64,000 nucleotides of DNA from [Haemophilus] ducreyi (GTDB lineage: Bacteria > Pseudomonadota > Gammaproteobacteria > Enterobacterales > Pasteurellaceae). Position 1 is the first letter of the stretch, and each line of letters starts with the position of its first letter. The notes under the pieces are model-generated. The model saw only the letters and a list, made by a program, of their open reading frames with translations, did no database searches and was not told the origin of the DNA. Below, piece after piece: positions 9,027-18,434 of this stretch. A program made the position numbers and the translations under genes. The stretch covers positions 86,725 through 150,724 of the forward strand of contig NZ_FOJC01000005.1 of NCBI RefSeq assembly GCF_900109315.1, written 5' to 3'.

Positions 9027-12000
9027 ATGAAAAGAATGTTAATTAATGCGACTCAAAAAGAAGAGTTGCGCGTAGCGCTTGTAGATGGGCAACGTTTATT
9101 TGATTTAGATATTGAAAATCCTGGCCACGAGCAAAAAAAATCAAATATTTATAAAGGAAAAATTACTCGCGTAGAGCCAAGCCTTGAAGCAGCTTTTGTT
9201 GATTATGGATCTGAACGGCACGGCTTCCTCCCTTTAAAAGAAATTTCGCGTGAATATTTTCCTGCCGACTATGTATTTAATGGACGCCCGAACATCAAAG
9301 ACATCATCAAAGAAGGCCAAGAAGTTATTGTACAAGTCAATAAAGAGGAAAGAGGAAATAAAGGTGCTGCCTTAACAACTTTTATTTCACTAGCGGGCAG
9401 TTACTTAGTGTTAATGCCTAATAATCCTCGTGCTGGCGGTATTTCACGCCGTATTGAAGGCGACGAACGTTTAGAATTAAAAGAAGCATTAGATTGCCTA
9501 GACGTACCAGAAGACGTGGGATTAATAGTCCGTACTGCCGGAGTAGGCAAATCACCTGAAGAATTACAATGGGACTTAAAAGTTTTATTACACCATTGGA
9601 GTGCAATTAAACAATCTGCAGAATCTCGCCCCGCGCCTTTCCTTATTCATCAAGAAAGTGACGTAATTGTACGGGCCATCCGCGATTACCTCCGCCGAGA
9701 TATTGGTGAAATTTTAATTGATAATAAAAAAATCTTTGAAAAAGCCAAAAATCATATCCGCTTAGTACGGCCTGATTTTATCAATCGTATCCGCTTATAC
9801 GAAGGTGAAGTGCCACTGTTTAGCCATTACCAAATCGAATCGCAAATTGAATCTGCTTTCCAAAGAGAAGTTCGTTTACCCTCTGGTGGCTCAATCGTAA
9901 TTGACGTAACCGAAGCATTAACAGCCATTGATATTAACTCCTCACGTTCAACTCGAGGTGGTGATATTGAAGAAACAGCGCTCAATACTAACTTAGAAGC
10001 CGCCGATGAAATTGCTCGCCAACTCCGTTTACGCGATTTAGGTGGTCTAATTGTGATTGATTTTATCGATATGACACCGGTTCGCCATCAGCGTGAAGTA
10101 GAAAATCGTATCCGTGAAGCCACACGACAAGATCGTGCTCGTATTCAATTTGGTCGCATCTCCCGTTTTGGCTTATTAGAAATGAGCCGCCAACGTTTAA
10201 GCCCATCATTGAGTGAAGCATCAAGCCACGTCTGCCCACGTTGTCAAGGTACCGGTAAAATTCGTGACAATGAATCAATTGCACTCTCTATTTTGCGCTT
10301 AGTTGAAGAAGAAGCCATCAAAGAAAATACTGCACAAGTCCATACGATTGTGCCAATCCAAATTGCCTCTTATTTACTTAATGAAAAACGGGCCGCTATC
10401 TCAAGCATTGAGAAACGCCATAATGTACAAGTTGTTGTCGTACCAAATCAAAATATGGAAACCCCTCATTTCAGCGTCTATCGTTTATGCGAAAATGAAC
10501 TGCTACCTACCTTAAGTTATGATTTAGCTAAACTGTATGAAATGCGTAATGAAGATAGCCCGCTCTATACACACCAAATTCCATCAGCAGAGGAAAACTT
10601 AACGACCCGTAATGAACCTGTTATTACTGTTGAATCAGTATTACAAAGCTCAGAGTTAAATATTCAAGCGGCACCTATGCCAACCTCAGCCAATCAACCT
10701 TCATTATTAAACCGCTTAATCGCGAAAATAAAAGGTTTATTCGCTAAAACTGAAGAAAAAGTTGAAACCAAACCGAAACCTAACACACGTAACCTACGAG
10801 AACGCCGTAATCGCCGTGATCGCTCAAACCGTAATGATCGCCAAGAACGTAAACAAGCGACACTAAACCAAACGCAAGAGGACGCAAAACCTACACGTCA
10901 AGAGCGAACCGAACCGAAAAAAGCGCGTCGTCAAATTGTAGAAGAAGTTGCAGGCGTACAAGAAGCGCAACCTGAACGCCGTGTAGCACGCGATCAACAA
11001 AGCACAGAACGTCGTCAACGCCGTGATTTACGCAAAAAAGTACGTGTAGAACCAATTACAACTGAAGAGCATGTAATTGAAAACACACCAATACAGACCG
11101 AAGTGACTAAACCGCTTGCTGTAGCAAAAGTACAAAATAACAAAGTAGCAGAACCAGTTGTTACGCAAGCGCCAGAACAACCACAACCGCAAGAGCTACC
11201 AACAGAAGTAAATGAAGAACGCAACGAACAACGCGAAAACAATCGCCAACGTCGCTTACCTCGCCATTTACGTGTTAGTAATCAACGCCGTCGTGAAAAT
11301 AACAATCCACACACTGAAAGCCCGGTTGCGGCCATGCCACTCATTGCCGCCGTTGCTTCGCCTGAACTAGCAAGCGGTAAAATTTGGGTTAAATTTGGTA
11401 CACCACCATCAACAGAACAAGCGGAAGCGAAGCCCGAAGAAAAAGCGCGTTTCCTTTCTGTCGATGAAATGCTAGAACAACAGCAAACACAAAGTAAAGC
11501 TAGCAATACCACAACAGAAAATACCAAAGAAAAGGAAATATCCGCTGTTGCACCGCTAGGTGGTTTTGTCACTCAACACAGTGATCGTGACTTAGTTAAA
11601 GAAAAAAATGCACGTAACCAACACCTTGTTCAACCGCATACTCAAGTTGAAGACGAGATAGTTGAAAAAGAAATAGTTGAAGAAACGATTGCAAAACATA
11701 CTTCACCGTTAGGCGATTTTGTTCCACAACATACTGATCGTGATTTAGTGCAAGAAAGGCACGAACGTATGCAAAAACGACCTATGATTGAAGCCGTTGA
11801 ACCCGCTACCGAACAGCAACTAAATAAAGAAAACGAACCTACGCTACCAATATCTTCTGTAGATAATTGTGCTATTGATCGTCGTTTAGGTACATTCTCA
11901 CGCGTAGAACATACACAAGCAGGAATGACTGTAGCTGCCGCTGTAACAGAAACAGCCACGATAGTTAACGTAACAGAATGGGCAGAATCTAAATACTATT

Positions 12001-12086
12001 TCCAGGGTAAAGGATTTGGTGGTCATTCAAGTGCAGAAAACCACGTTTACGCTGCGCCACAGACTACTAAAATAGCAACGGAATAG
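9027..12086 (+). CDS. rne: Ribonuclease E
   Basis: 1019 residues (E. coli 1061). It is the endonuclease that starts mRNA decay and matures rRNA and tRNA. The N-terminal catalytic half has the S1 RNA-binding domain (about 35-120), the DNase-I-like subdomain with AIDINSS and VIDFIDM supplying the Mg-binding aspartates, and the zinc-link CPRCQGTG near 400. The C-terminal half is disordered. It has an Arg-rich RNA-binding stretch at about 590-640, Glu/Gln-rich linkers, and two copies of an 'xPLGxFVxQHxDRDLVxEx' motif at residues 842 and 893. The extreme C-terminus ([23 protein letters not shown]) recalls the PNPase-binding tail. The inhibitor gene rraA is also in this window. Confidence 0.97.
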   Translation: MKRMLINATQKEELRVALVDGQRLFDLDIENPGHEQKKSNIYKGKITRVEPSLEAAFVDYGSERHGFLPLKEISREYFPADYVFNGRPNIKDIIKEGQEVIVQVNKEERGNKGAALTTFISLAGSYLVLMPNNPRAGGISRRIEGDERLELKEALDCLDVPEDVGLIVRTAGVGKSPEELQWDLKVLLHHWSAIKQSAESRPAPFLIHQESDVIVRAIRDYLRRDIGEILIDNKKIFEKAKNHIRLVRPDFINRIRLYEGEVPLFSHYQIESQIESAFQREVRLPSGGSIVIDVTEALTAIDINSSRSTRGGDIEETALNTNLEAADEIARQLRLRDLGGLIVIDFIDMTPVRHQREVENRIREATRQDRARIQFGRISRFGLLEMSRQRLSPSLSEASSHVCPRCQGTGKIRDNESIALSILRLVEEEAIKENTAQVHTIVPIQIASYLLNEKRAAISSIEKRHNVQVVVVPNQNMETPHFSVYRLCENELLPTLSYDLAKLYEMRNEDSPLYTHQIPSAEENLTTRNEPVITVESVLQSSELNIQAAPMPTSANQPSLLNRLIAKIKGLFAKTEEKVETKPKPNTRNLRERRNRRDRSNRNDRQERKQATLNQTQEDAKPTRQERTEPKKARRQIVEEVAGVQEAQPERRVARDQQSTERRQRRDLRKKVRVEPITTEEHVIENTPIQTEVTKPLAVAKVQNNKVAEPVVTQAPEQPQPQELPTEVNEERNEQRENNRQRRLPRHLRVSNQRRRENNNPHTESPVAAMPLIAAVASPELASGKIWVKFGTPPSTEQAEAKPEEKARFLSVDEMLEQQQTQSKASNTTTENTKEKEISAVAPLGGFVTQHSDRDLVKEKNARNQHLVQPHTQVEDEIVEKEIVEETIAKHTSPLGDFVPQHTDRDLVQERHERMQKRPMIEAVEPATEQQLNKENEPTLPISSVDNCAIDRRLGTFSRVEHTQAGMTVAAAVTETATIVNVTEWAESKYYFQGKGFGGHSSAENHVYAAPQTTKIATE

Positions 12087-12111
12087 CTCAAATAACTACC
12101 GAAAAGCCTGT

Positions 12112-12145
12112 TAGCATCACTAACAGGCTTTTTTAATAGCTAAAA
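12112..12145 (+). terminator. Terminator of rne
   Basis: AAAAGCCTGTTAG and CTAACAGGCTTTTTT form an 11-bp or longer stem followed by six T. Confidence 0.92.
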
Positions 12146-12243
12146 CGAATAAAAATTGCAACCTTTTAAAAATTTGATAGTCGAAATATATGAATGGCTT
12201 ATAAAAGCTTAAATTTATTTATCTTACATACAAGGAAAAACAA

Positions 12244-12561
12244 ATGAAAAAATCTATTTTAGCATTAGTATTAGGCACAACATTCACATTAGCTGCATGC
12301 GATAAACCACAAGTTGAAGAAATGAAACAAACGGTAACAGACACTGCAGCAAACACAAAAGCAATTGTAGTAGAAAAGGCGGGTGATATGAAAGAATCAG
12401 CTAACGAAATGAAAGACGCAGCAAAAGCAAAATTGGAAGACATGAAAGAAGCTGCTGCTGATAAAAAAGCCGAGATGGCTGAAAAGAAAGATGAGATGAA
12501 AGAAAAAATGGACACCGCAGCTGATGCAATGAAAGAAAAAGTGGACGAAATGAAAAAATAA
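12244..12561 (+). CDS. Small helical lipoprotein
   Basis: 105 residues. A lipoprotein signal ends in LAAC (MKKSILALVLGTTFTLAAC, Cys19). The remaining 86 residues are almost entirely Lys, Glu, Asp, Ala and Met in an 11-residue amphipathic pattern (DMKEAAADKKAEMAEKKDEM), predicting one long charged helix without aromatics. The composition resembles YtfJ/apolipoprotein-like and LEA-like stress proteins, but no defined family is recognised. The RBS is AAGGAAAAA, and it has its own terminator. Likely periplasmic and anchored to a membrane; function unknown. Confidence 0.8.
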   Translation: MKKSILALVLGTTFTLAACDKPQVEEMKQTVTDTAANTKAIVVEKAGDMKESANEMKDAAKAKLEDMKEAAADKKAEMAEKKDEMKEKMDTAADAMKEKVDEMKK

Positions 12562-12612
12562 GCTGAAAAATAATCACTGCTAATTCATTTTCCAATAAAA
12601 CTCCTTACTTAG

Positions 12613-12653
12613 CCCCTAAATTGAATAATAACATTCAATTTAGGGGAATTTTT
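12613..12653 (+). terminator. Terminator of the small lipoprotein gene
   Basis: CCCCTAAATTGAAT and ATTCAATTTAGGGG form a perfect 14-bp stem followed by AATTTTTAT. Confidence 0.9.
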
Positions 12654-12665
12654 ATATTCAACTCA

Positions 12666-12690
12666 GCGAAAAAGACCGCTTATCGCGGTC
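12666..12690 (-). terminator. Terminator of the PepO-type peptidase gene
   Basis: On the minus strand, GACCGC-GATAA-GCGGTC is followed by TTTTTC. It lies directly after the stop codon at 12696. Confidence 0.8.
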
Positions 12691-12695
12691 ATTTA

Positions 12696-14747
12696 TTACC
12701 AAATACGAATTCGTTCCGCATCATTTCGATACATTTTATCACCCAATTTTGTATTAAATGCTCGATGGAACCCACTAATATTTAAGATTGGTGCATAAGC
12801 ACGGAATTGACCCGGTGCGTGAGGATCACTTTTCACTTGGTGAGTCAGTGCCTGTACTGTAGCTTTATGCCGCCAAGAACGTGTCCAGCTCATAAAGAAA
12901 CGCTGATCACTGCTTAGATTCTCAATCATTGGTGTAATACCGTGATCTTGTTCGTACAATTTTAATGCATCATACGCAATACTTAAACCGCCCAAATCAG
13001 CAATATTTTCACCTAGCGTGAAGCGCCCATTTACATACACTTTTGGTGCAACTTCAAATTGATTAAATTGTGCGACTAATCGATCTGCTAATGCTTCAAA
13101 CTTTTTACGATCATCTGAAGTCCACCAATCCTTTAGATTGCCCTCACCATCAAATTTAGAACCGCTATCATCAAAGCCGTGCGTAATTTCATGGCCAATA
13201 ATTGCACCAATCGCGCCAAAATTAACTGCCGGATCAGTATAAACATCATAAAGTGGCGCTTGTAGAATACCGGCAGGAAATACAATTCTATTCATCAATG
13301 GATTGTAAGAAGCATTGACGATTTGAGGTAACATTCCCCATTCATTTAAATCAACTGGCTTACCTATTTTTGTTAAATTCTCTTGATAGGCCCATTTTGC
13401 TACAGCCCGCATATTATCGTACAAGGTTCCGCCTTCACTGACCGTTTTAAGTTGCAAAGCGGAATAATCACGCCATTTATTTGGGAACCCCACTTCAACA
13501 ATAAATTTATCTAATTTCTCACTTGCTTTTTTCTTCGTTTCCGGCGACATCCAATCCAATTTTTCAATACGACGATGGTACGCCTTAATTAAGTAATCCG
13601 CCATTTCTAGTAGATCATTTTTAGCTGTTTGCGGAAAGAATTTTTCTACATAAAATTGTGCAAACTCTTGCCCTAACCAACTATTCACGATCCCTAATGC
13701 CCGTTTATCTAACGGACGTTGTTGCTTCTGACCAACCAATTTTTTACCATAAAACGCAAACTTCATATCATCTAGCTTTTTATGCAAATAACCCGCATTT
13801 TCAGAAAGTGTTTTAAATAACAGATAATCTTTAATGACGGCTAATTTTTGTGGATTGATTAATTTATCTAATGCGTGGAAATAACGTGGCTCCCATAAAA
13901 TGACTTCTTCTGTATTTACCCCCACGGCTTTTAAATAATCAGCTAAATTAATATGTTGACTCAAGTTGGCTAAATCTTTCATTGTCACAGGATTATAGCG
14001 TTTTTGCATATCCCGCTCTTCTTCGTTAGTGAACAACGTATTCGCCATTTCTTTTTCATACGCCACAATAGCTGCAGCACTTGCGGTTGGATTTGGCACC
14101 TTGGCAATAGTTAAAATCTGACGAATGTAATCCTGATATTGCGCTAAAGTCGCCCGATTTTCTGGCGTATCTTTCTGAAAATAATCATTACTTAGCCCTA
14201 AATCACTATTTGCTAAATAAACCGCGTTCTGACGTGAATTTTTTAAATGTGCAAAAACTGACCAAACTATTAAATTATCATTCCCCTCTTTCGCTTCATC
14301 AATTAAATAGCGCGTTAAATCTGCAAACGTATGAATAGCATTAATTTTATCTAAATCGGCTTGTATTGGCGTTAACGCAAGTTGTTCACGCGCATCTAAA
14401 TCAGTATATGTTTGATAAAGTGCTTTTAATCGCTTTGCACGCGCATCATTGGCTAATTTCGGATCATTAATGACCGCTTGTAATAAATTAATTGAGCGCT
14501 TCTCATTTAAATCCGCTAATTCTGCTAAGGTTCCCCATGAAGTACGATCGGCTGGAATTTGTGCATTTACTAACCATTTACCATTCACATAGCGAAAGAA
14601 ATCTTGCTGAGGAGCAACAGCGCTATCCACACCTTCAGTCAAGGTACTATGATAAGTCGTCTGATGGCTACACGCAGTTATACTGCCTGCGACCGCTGAA
14701 AATATTAATGTTCTACATAGCATTGTAGATTTTGAAAATTTTTTCAC
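12696..14747 (-). CDS. pepO: M13-family zinc metallopeptidase (PepO/neprilysin type), lipoprotein
   Basis: 683 residues from a GTG at 14747. The frame opens farther upstream at 14804, but this GTG has AAGGA just upstream and gives a proper lipoprotein signal ending ITAC. M13 signatures: NASYN/RIVFPAGILQAPLYD, the zinc motif HEITH in GAIIGHEITHGFDDSG, then ENIADLGG with the third ligand Glu and the catalytic-support Asp. Secreted and cell-surface M13 peptidases cleave short peptides; the substrate here is unknown. The C-terminus ends RIRIW, with the conserved Trp but no Cys. It is monocistronic. Confidence 0.88.
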   Translation of the reverse strand: MKKFSKSTMLCRTLIFSAVAGSITACSHQTTYHSTLTEGVDSAVAPQQDFFRYVNGKWLVNAQIPADRTSWGTLAELADLNEKRSINLLQAVINDPKLANDARAKRLKALYQTYTDLDAREQLALTPIQADLDKINAIHTFADLTRYLIDEAKEGNDNLIVWSVFAHLKNSRQNAVYLANSDLGLSNDYFQKDTPENRATLAQYQDYIRQILTIAKVPNPTASAAAIVAYEKEMANTLFTNEEERDMQKRYNPVTMKDLANLSQHINLADYLKAVGVNTEEVILWEPRYFHALDKLINPQKLAVIKDYLLFKTLSENAGYLHKKLDDMKFAFYGKKLVGQKQQRPLDKRALGIVNSWLGQEFAQFYVEKFFPQTAKNDLLEMADYLIKAYHRRIEKLDWMSPETKKKASEKLDKFIVEVGFPNKWRDYSALQLKTVSEGGTLYDNMRAVAKWAYQENLTKIGKPVDLNEWGMLPQIVNASYNPLMNRIVFPAGILQAPLYDVYTDPAVNFGAIGAIIGHEITHGFDDSGSKFDGEGNLKDWWTSDDRKKFEALADRLVAQFNQFEVAPKVYVNGRFTLGENIADLGGLSIAYDALKLYEQDHGITPMIENLSSDQRFFMSWTRSWRHKATVQALTHQVKSDPHAPGQFRAYAPILNISGFHRAFNTKLGDKMYRNDAERIRIW

Positions 14748-14883
14748 TTGTTTTTCCTTATATTTATTAAAAATTGATAGTTTACTTTCGGCAAAAGATA
14801 GCAAAATCTGCCTAAAATTACACTGCTTATAACATATAAAAAACGAAAATAGTTATAAAATTTTATAAATTTTGCATTTTACC

Positions 14884-14911
14884 CTTGAAGCATTCATTTT
14901 TGACCTTATTT
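14884..14911 (+). promoter_or_regulatory. Upstream sigma-32-like promoter of dnaK
   Basis: CTTGAAG (14884-14890), a 13-base spacer and CCTTATTT (14904-14911). This is one mismatch from the -35 consensus and two from the -10 consensus (CCCCATTT). Confidence 0.55.
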
Positions 14912-14985
14912 AGTATGCCGTCTAAGTAGGAAATAAATCCTACGACTGTTTAACAAATACTTACAAGAAAAATTGTGATAAATGT

Positions 14986-15013
14986 CTTGAAAAATAGCAA
15001 ATAGACACCATCT
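14986..15013 (+). promoter_or_regulatory. Sigma-32 heat-shock promoter of dnaK
   Basis: CTTGAAA (14986-14992) is a perfect heat-shock -35. After a 13-base spacer comes CACCATCT (15006-15013), close to CCCCATTT. It ends 60 bases before the dnaK start. RpoH is encoded in the same window. Confidence 0.85.
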
Positions 15014-15073
15014 TGTAAGAAATATTACTGAAAATGTAATAACACCAATTTATATTCGGAGGAATTAAAGATT

Positions 15074-16978
15074 ATGGGTAAAATTATCGGTATTGACTTA
15101 GGTACAACAAACTCGTGTGTAGCAGTAATGGACGGTGACAAACCTCGCGTATTAGAAAATGCCGAAGGCGCTCGTACAACACCATCAATTATTGCTTATA
15201 CAGATAAAGAAACTTTAGTCGGTCAACCTGCAAAACGTCAAGCAATTACTAATCCAAAAAACACATTATTTGCTATAAAACGTTTAATCGGTCGCCGTTT
15301 TACAGATAATGAAGTTCAACGCGATATTGAAATTATGCCATTTGAAATTACTAAAGCAGACAATGGCGATGCCTGGGTAAATGTTAAAGGCGACAAATTA
15401 GCGCCACCACAAATTTCTGCTGAAGTCTTGAAAAAAATGAAAAAAACTGCAGAAGATTTCTTGGGTGAACCTGTTACTGAAGCAGTTATTACAGTCCCTG
15501 CTTACTTTAATGATGCTCAACGTCAAGCGACTAAAGATGCGGGTAGAATTGCAGGTTTAGAAGTAAAACGGATTATCAACGAACCAACTGCCGCGGCACT
15601 TGCTTATGGTTTAGACTCCAAAAAAGAAAACCAAATTATCGCAGTATATGACTTAGGTGGTGGTACATTCGATATTTCAATTATCGAAATAGATAATTTC
15701 GATGGCGAACAAACATTTGAAGTTCGTGCTACAAATGGTGATACGCATTTAGGTGGTGAAGACTTTGATAACCGTGTAATCAATTACTTAGTGGAAGAAT
15801 TCCAAAAAGAACAAGGCGTTGATTTACGTAACGATCCAATGGCAATGCAACGGGTCAAAGAAGCAGCAGAAAAAGCAAAAATAGAACTTTCTTCTGCACA
15901 AGAAACTGAAGTGAATTTACCATACATCACTGCAGATGCGACGGGTCCAAAACACTTAAATATCAAAGTAACACGTGCAAAATTAGAAGCATTAGTTGAA
16001 GATTTAGTCAGTCGTTCATTAGAGCCATTAAAAACCGCTTTAGCAGATGCAGGTTTATCTGTCAGCGAAATCAACGACGTTATCCTCGTTGGTGGTCAAA
16101 CACGTATGCCATTAGTACAGAAAAAAGTGGCTGACTTCTTTGGCAAAGAGCCTCGTAAAGATGTCAATCCTGATGAAGCGGTTGCTATCGGTGCAGCTGT
16201 GCAAGGTGGTGTGTTAGCGGGTGATGTAACAGATGTACTTTTATTAGATGTAACACCATTATCGTTAGGTATTGAAACAATGGGCGGGGTAATGACAAGT
16301 CTAATTGAAAAAAATACCACTATCCCAACGAAAAAATCGCAAGTGTTCTCAACAGCCGAAGATAACCAATCAGCAGTAACCATTCACGTGTTACAAGGTG
16401 AACGTAAACGTGCTGCAGACAATAAATCTTTAGGTCAATTTAACCTTGAAGGTATTAATCCTGCACCTCGTGGTATGCCACAAATCGAAGTGACATTTGA
16501 TATTGATGCGAATGGTATTATCAATGTATCAGCAAAAGATAAAAACACTGGTAAAGAACAACAAATTAAAATTCAAGCATCTTCAGGCTTAAGCGATGAA
16601 GAAGTAGAACAAATGGTTCGTGATGCAGAAGCTAATGCTGAGTCAGATCGTCAATTTGAAGAACTAGTTCAAACTCGTAATCAAGCTGATAGTATTGCAC
16701 ACGCTACACGTAAACAAATCAGTGAAGCAGGTGATGCACTAACGGCTGAAGATAAAGCAAAAATTGAAACTGCATTAGCTGAATTAGAAACCGCAGCCAA
16801 AGGTGAAGATAAAGCTGAAATTGAAGCCAAAATTGAAGCCGTAATCAAAGCATCAGAACCATTAATGCACGCTGCTCAAGCTAAGGCACAAACTAATCAA
16901 GCAGGTGAACAACAATCTTCTGCAAAAGATGACAGTGTTGTAGATGCTGAATTTGAAGAAGTGAAAGAGAATAAATAA
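15074..16978 (+). CDS. dnaK: Molecular chaperone DnaK (Hsp70)
   Basis: 634 residues (E. coli 638). The ATPase domain carries [14 protein letters not shown] at the N-terminus, [13 protein letters not shown] near 200 and the adenosine motif [11 protein letters not shown] near 340. The substrate-binding domain and helical lid follow, then a Gln-rich linker and the C-terminal acidic tail ending EFEEVKENK, the usual EEVK-type end. It works with DnaJ, encoded next, and GrpE (absent here) in folding and in turning over RpoH. The RBS is GGAGGAAT. Two heat-shock promoters precede it. Confidence 0.99.
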   Translation: MGKIIGIDLGTTNSCVAVMDGDKPRVLENAEGARTTPSIIAYTDKETLVGQPAKRQAITNPKNTLFAIKRLIGRRFTDNEVQRDIEIMPFEITKADNGDAWVNVKGDKLAPPQISAEVLKKMKKTAEDFLGEPVTEAVITVPAYFNDAQRQATKDAGRIAGLEVKRIINEPTAAALAYGLDSKKENQIIAVYDLGGGTFDISIIEIDNFDGEQTFEVRATNGDTHLGGEDFDNRVINYLVEEFQKEQGVDLRNDPMAMQRVKEAAEKAKIELSSAQETEVNLPYITADATGPKHLNIKVTRAKLEALVEDLVSRSLEPLKTALADAGLSVSEINDVILVGGQTRMPLVQKKVADFFGKEPRKDVNPDEAVAIGAAVQGGVLAGDVTDVLLLDVTPLSLGIETMGGVMTSLIEKNTTIPTKKSQVFSTAEDNQSAVTIHVLQGERKRAADNKSLGQFNLEGINPAPRGMPQIEVTFDIDANGIINVSAKDKNTGKEQQIKIQASSGLSDEEVEQMVRDAEANAESDRQFEELVQTRNQADSIAHATRKQISEAGDALTAEDKAKIETALAELETAAKGEDKAEIEAKIEAVIKASEPLMHAAQAKAQTNQAGEQQSSAKDDSVVDAEFEEVKENK

Positions 16979-17030
16979 TCCTTCACGCCCTCTCTATTTT
17001 GCAACAGTTAAGATGGGGGAAAGCAAGTAA

Positions 17031-17055
17031 AAGGGCGTGGCAACACGCCTTTTTT
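17031..17055 (+). terminator. Terminator between dnaK and dnaJ
   Basis: GGCGTG and CACGCC pair around a 4-base loop and are followed by TTTTTT. It would attenuate or end the dnaK transcript before dnaJ. Confidence 0.8.
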
Positions 17056-17204
17056 AATGTTTTTGTTGTATGATCAGCCCAATGGTCAGAAAGACTTACG
17101 GTTTATTCAAGTTAATCTGATCGAATCTCATTCATTATTCATCAACTTGATTTTATTAGTGCAGTATACTCGCGATTAAATCAGCAAATAATCAATATAT
17201 TATT

Positions 17205-18338
17205 ATGGCAAAAAAAGACTACTATGAAGTCCTTGGCTTACAGAAAGGCGCAACAGAAAAAGATATTAAACGTGCTTACAAACATTTAGCGGCAAAATAC
17301 CACCCTGATAAAAACCAAGGCAGTAAAGATTCAGAAGAAAAATTTAAACAAATTACTGAAGCATACGAAATATTAACCGATGATCAAAAACGTGCCGCTT
17401 ATGATCAATACGGTCACGCTGCTTTTGAGCAAGGTAGCGGTAACGGTGGTTTTAATGGCTTCGGTGGCGGGTTTGGTGGCTTTGAAGATATCTTTAGTGA
17501 AATGTTTGGTGGTGGGTTTGGTGGCGGAAGTCGCCGTCAACACGTAGTACGTGGCCAAGACTTACGTTACGATATTGAAATTTCACTTGAAGAAGCCGTC
17601 AAAGGCTGTAAAAAAGATATCCGCCTTTCTACCCTAGCAGAATGTGATAATTGTCACGGCACAGGAGCAGAAGCGGGAACTAAAGTAGAAAATTGTCCGC
17701 ATTGTCACGGTGCCGGTCGTATTCGTCGTCAACAAGGCTTCTTTGTCACTGAAGCAATCTGTCCAAGTTGTCACGGCACAGGTAAGAAAATTGAGAAACC
17801 TTGCCATTCTTGCCACGGCGATGGTCGGGTACAAAAAGCGAAAAATTTATCCGTGACTATTCCTGCCGGTGTAGATACAGGTAACCAATTACGCTTATCA
17901 GGCGAAGGAGAAGCGGGTGAAAATGGTGCGCCTGCTGGCGATTTATATGTTGTGATTCACGTACGTGAACATAATATTTTCACACGCGATGGTGCCAACC
18001 TCTATTGTGAAGTACCGATTAGTTTTAGCATGGCCGCATTAGGTGGTGAAATTGAAGTACCAACTTTAGATGGTAAACTCAAACTCAAAATTCCTACAGA
18101 AACACAAACGGGTAAATTATTCCGTGTACGAGGAAAAGGCGTCGTGAGCCCGCGTGGTGGATATGCTGGCGATTTAATTTGTAAAGTTGTAGTGGAAACT
18201 CCAGTTCAATTGAATGAAGAACAAAAAGAGTTACTACGCCAACTTGAAATAAGTTTGGACGGTAAAGCAAATCATCGCCCGCAACAAGCCGGTTTTCTAG
18301 ACAGTGTTAAAAACTTTTTCACTCATCTCGGTAAATAA
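17205..18338 (+). CDS. dnaJ: Co-chaperone DnaJ (Hsp40)
   Basis: 377 residues. The J-domain (1-70) has the HPD tripeptide (YHPDKN). A Gly/Phe-rich linker at about 76-110 ([16 protein letters not shown]) follows. The zinc domain has four CxxCxGxG repeats ([32 protein letters not shown]), and the C-terminal substrate-binding domain closes the protein. It delivers clients to DnaK and stimulates its ATPase. It is separated from dnaK by a 226-bp gap holding a terminator and a possible -10 (TATACT, 17165-17170), so it may have its own promoter as well as read-through. Confidence 0.99.
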   Translation: MAKKDYYEVLGLQKGATEKDIKRAYKHLAAKYHPDKNQGSKDSEEKFKQITEAYEILTDDQKRAAYDQYGHAAFEQGSGNGGFNGFGGGFGGFEDIFSEMFGGGFGGGSRRQHVVRGQDLRYDIEISLEEAVKGCKKDIRLSTLAECDNCHGTGAEAGTKVENCPHCHGAGRIRRQQGFFVTEAICPSCHGTGKKIEKPCHSCHGDGRVQKAKNLSVTIPAGVDTGNQLRLSGEGEAGENGAPAGDLYVVIHVREHNIFTRDGANLYCEVPISFSMAALGGEIEVPTLDGKLKLKIPTETQTGKLFRVRGKGVVSPRGGYAGDLICKVVVETPVQLNEEQKELLRQLEISLDGKANHRPQQAGFLDSVKNFFTHLGK

Positions 18339-18340
18339 TA

Positions 18341-18372
18341 AAAAGCCTCATTCATAGAATGAGGCTTTTTTA
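18341..18372 (+). terminator. Terminator of dnaJ
   Basis: AAAAGCCTCATTC and GAATGAGGCTTTTTT form a 9-13 bp stem with a 3-base loop and a T-run. Confidence 0.92.
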
Positions 18373-18389
18373 TTTAGTGATCGTTACTT

Positions 18390-18421
18390 GCGGTCGTAAA
18401 ATTGATTTCATTTACGACCGC
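18390..18421. repeat. Inverted repeat at the end of ptrA
   Basis: GCGGTCGTAAA and TTTACGACCGC form an 11-bp perfect stem with a 10-base loop. No T-run follows on the minus strand, so it may protect the 3' end rather than terminate. The arms contain a GCGGT uptake-like core. Confidence 0.6.
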
Positions 18422-18434
18422 TGGTTGCTATACA

